A DNA stretch of 6,499 nt, taken from Phycisphaerales bacterium UBA7708 (GTDB lineage: Bacteria > Planctomycetota > Phycisphaerae > Sedimentisphaerales > Anaerohalosphaeraceae). Where the stretch lies: assembly GCA_002482415.1 (NCBI GenBank), contig DLFY01000011.1:1029-7527 (forward strand), in the 5' to 3' direction. The notes below the pieces were generated by a model. The model searched no databases. It was given only the letters and a program-made list of their open reading frames with translations, and had not been told where the DNA came from. The translations under genes were made by a program, and so were the position numbers. Shown here one piece after another: positions 5,920 to 6,499 of this stretch. Position 1 is the first letter of the stretch, and each line of letters opens with the position of its first letter.

Positions 5920-6499
5920 ATGGGAATAATTATCGAGCATCCAGGAAAGACACCTCCTGATGACTGCGAGCTGATGACAGCCATTGCCCGGGGCGATACC
6001 TCGGAGCTGGGCCGACTGTATTTGCGGCACAAAGAGCGGGTATTGGCGCTGGCATACCGAATTCTGGGACAATGGAATCTCGCCGAGGATGTATGCCAGG
6101 AAGCCTTTCTTCGGGTTTATCAGGGGGCGGAAAAATACAAACCCGAGGCCGAGTTTACCACCTGGCTGTACCGGATTGTTGTCAATTTATGCATGGATGA
6201 AAAACGCAAATCACAGCGGACTCAAACAATGCTTCACCATCAGGAAGAAACCAGGCATACAGACAGGAATAAAGAGTTTGTCCAAACCGAAAAAACAGAT
6301 ATGTCTGACGCAATCTGGAAAGCGATTCAGACACTTAATCCCCGTCAGAAACAGGTCCTCCTCCTGCACAAAATCGAAGGCCTGAATTATACGGAGATTT
6401 CGAATAAGACAGGCTGGACGAAATCGGCCATCGAATCCCTGCTGGGCAGAGCCTATAAACGATTACGAAATGAGCTGATCATTCAACAGAAAGATAATC
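5920..6499 (+). CDS. ECF-type RNA polymerase sigma factor (3' end missing)
   Basis: 193 codons are present with no stop before the right edge. Residues ~29-98 are sigma region 2 ('RVLALAYRILGQWNLAEDV', 'CQEAFLRVYQGAEKY', 'FTTWLYRIVVNLCMDEKRK'). Residues ~128-187 are region 4 ('LNPRQKQVLLLHKIEGLNY', 'TEISNKTGWTKSAIESLLG', 'RAYKRLRNEL'). This is the usual ECF size, so only a few residues are probably missing unless it too has an extension. It directs RNA polymerase to a specific promoter set; the targets are unknown. ATG 5920 is the first in-frame ATG and lies 17 nt after the protease stop. The upstream sequence has no strong ribosome site, so translation may depend on coupling. No terminator separates the two genes, which implies one transcript. 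An anti-sigma factor gene may follow outside the window. Confidence 0.88.
   Translation, partial: MGIIIEHPGKTPPDDCELMTAIARGDTSELGRLYLRHKERVLALAYRILGQWNLAEDVCQEAFLRVYQGAEKYKPEAEFTTWLYRIVVNLCMDEKRKSQRTQTMLHHQEETRHTDRNKEFVQTEKTDMSDAIWKAIQTLNPRQKQVLLLHKIEGLNYTEISNKTGWTKSAIESLLGRAYKRLRNELIIQQKDN

Noticed and set aside
5984..6385. 133-residue plus-strand frame in the right sigma gene
   Set aside because: It is in a different frame from the sigma factor, whose regions 2 and 4 are read continuously from 5920 to the edge.

Overview
The window looks like a chromosomal piece from a planctomycete, most likely class Phycisphaerae (inference). Three things point that way. One ECF sigma factor carries a long C-terminal extension with a membrane segment. 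A very large secreted protein is built from tandem PPC-like modules. That protein ends in a fibronectin-like module of the 'NPFPAD...DPVLSW...VYLGTSPD' type followed by a dockerin-like pair of calcium loops ending in 'AKTW' and 'AGHW'. No RNA genes, CRISPR arrays, insertion sequences or phage genes were seen.

Layout. Positions 1-1260 (minus) hold a partial ECF sigma factor with a membrane and C-terminal extension; it runs off the left edge. Positions 1261-1498 are an AT-rich gap with a good sigma70-type promoter for that sigma gene and a strong hairpin. Positions 1499-2356 (minus) encode an unrecognised secreted protein made of 59-residue Gln/Asp/Lys/Cys-rich repeats. Positions 2363-2656 are a divergent control region. 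Positions 2657-5902 (plus) encode a 1081-residue secreted modular trypsin-like (S1, V8-like) protease. Positions 5920-6499 (plus) hold a second ECF sigma factor, starting 17 nt after the protease stop and still open at the right edge. Both sigma genes are open at a window edge, and each was read here by direct translation.

How the genes may work together. Two secreted proteins are transcribed divergently from a shared control region, and each is followed on its own strand by an ECF sigma factor. The right-hand pair looks like one operon. The left-hand pair is separated by 238 nt and has its own promoter. A link between the sigma factors and the secreted proteins is suggested only by position.

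The strongest unusual observations are these. The protease domain appears to be inserted inside a fibronectin-like domain. The cysteine-repeat protein has repeats whose differences are mostly synonymous, which shows the minus strand is the coding strand. One PPC repeat has lost exactly two cysteines together, which suggests a disulfide pairing. The left sigma factor appears to be tethered to the membrane.
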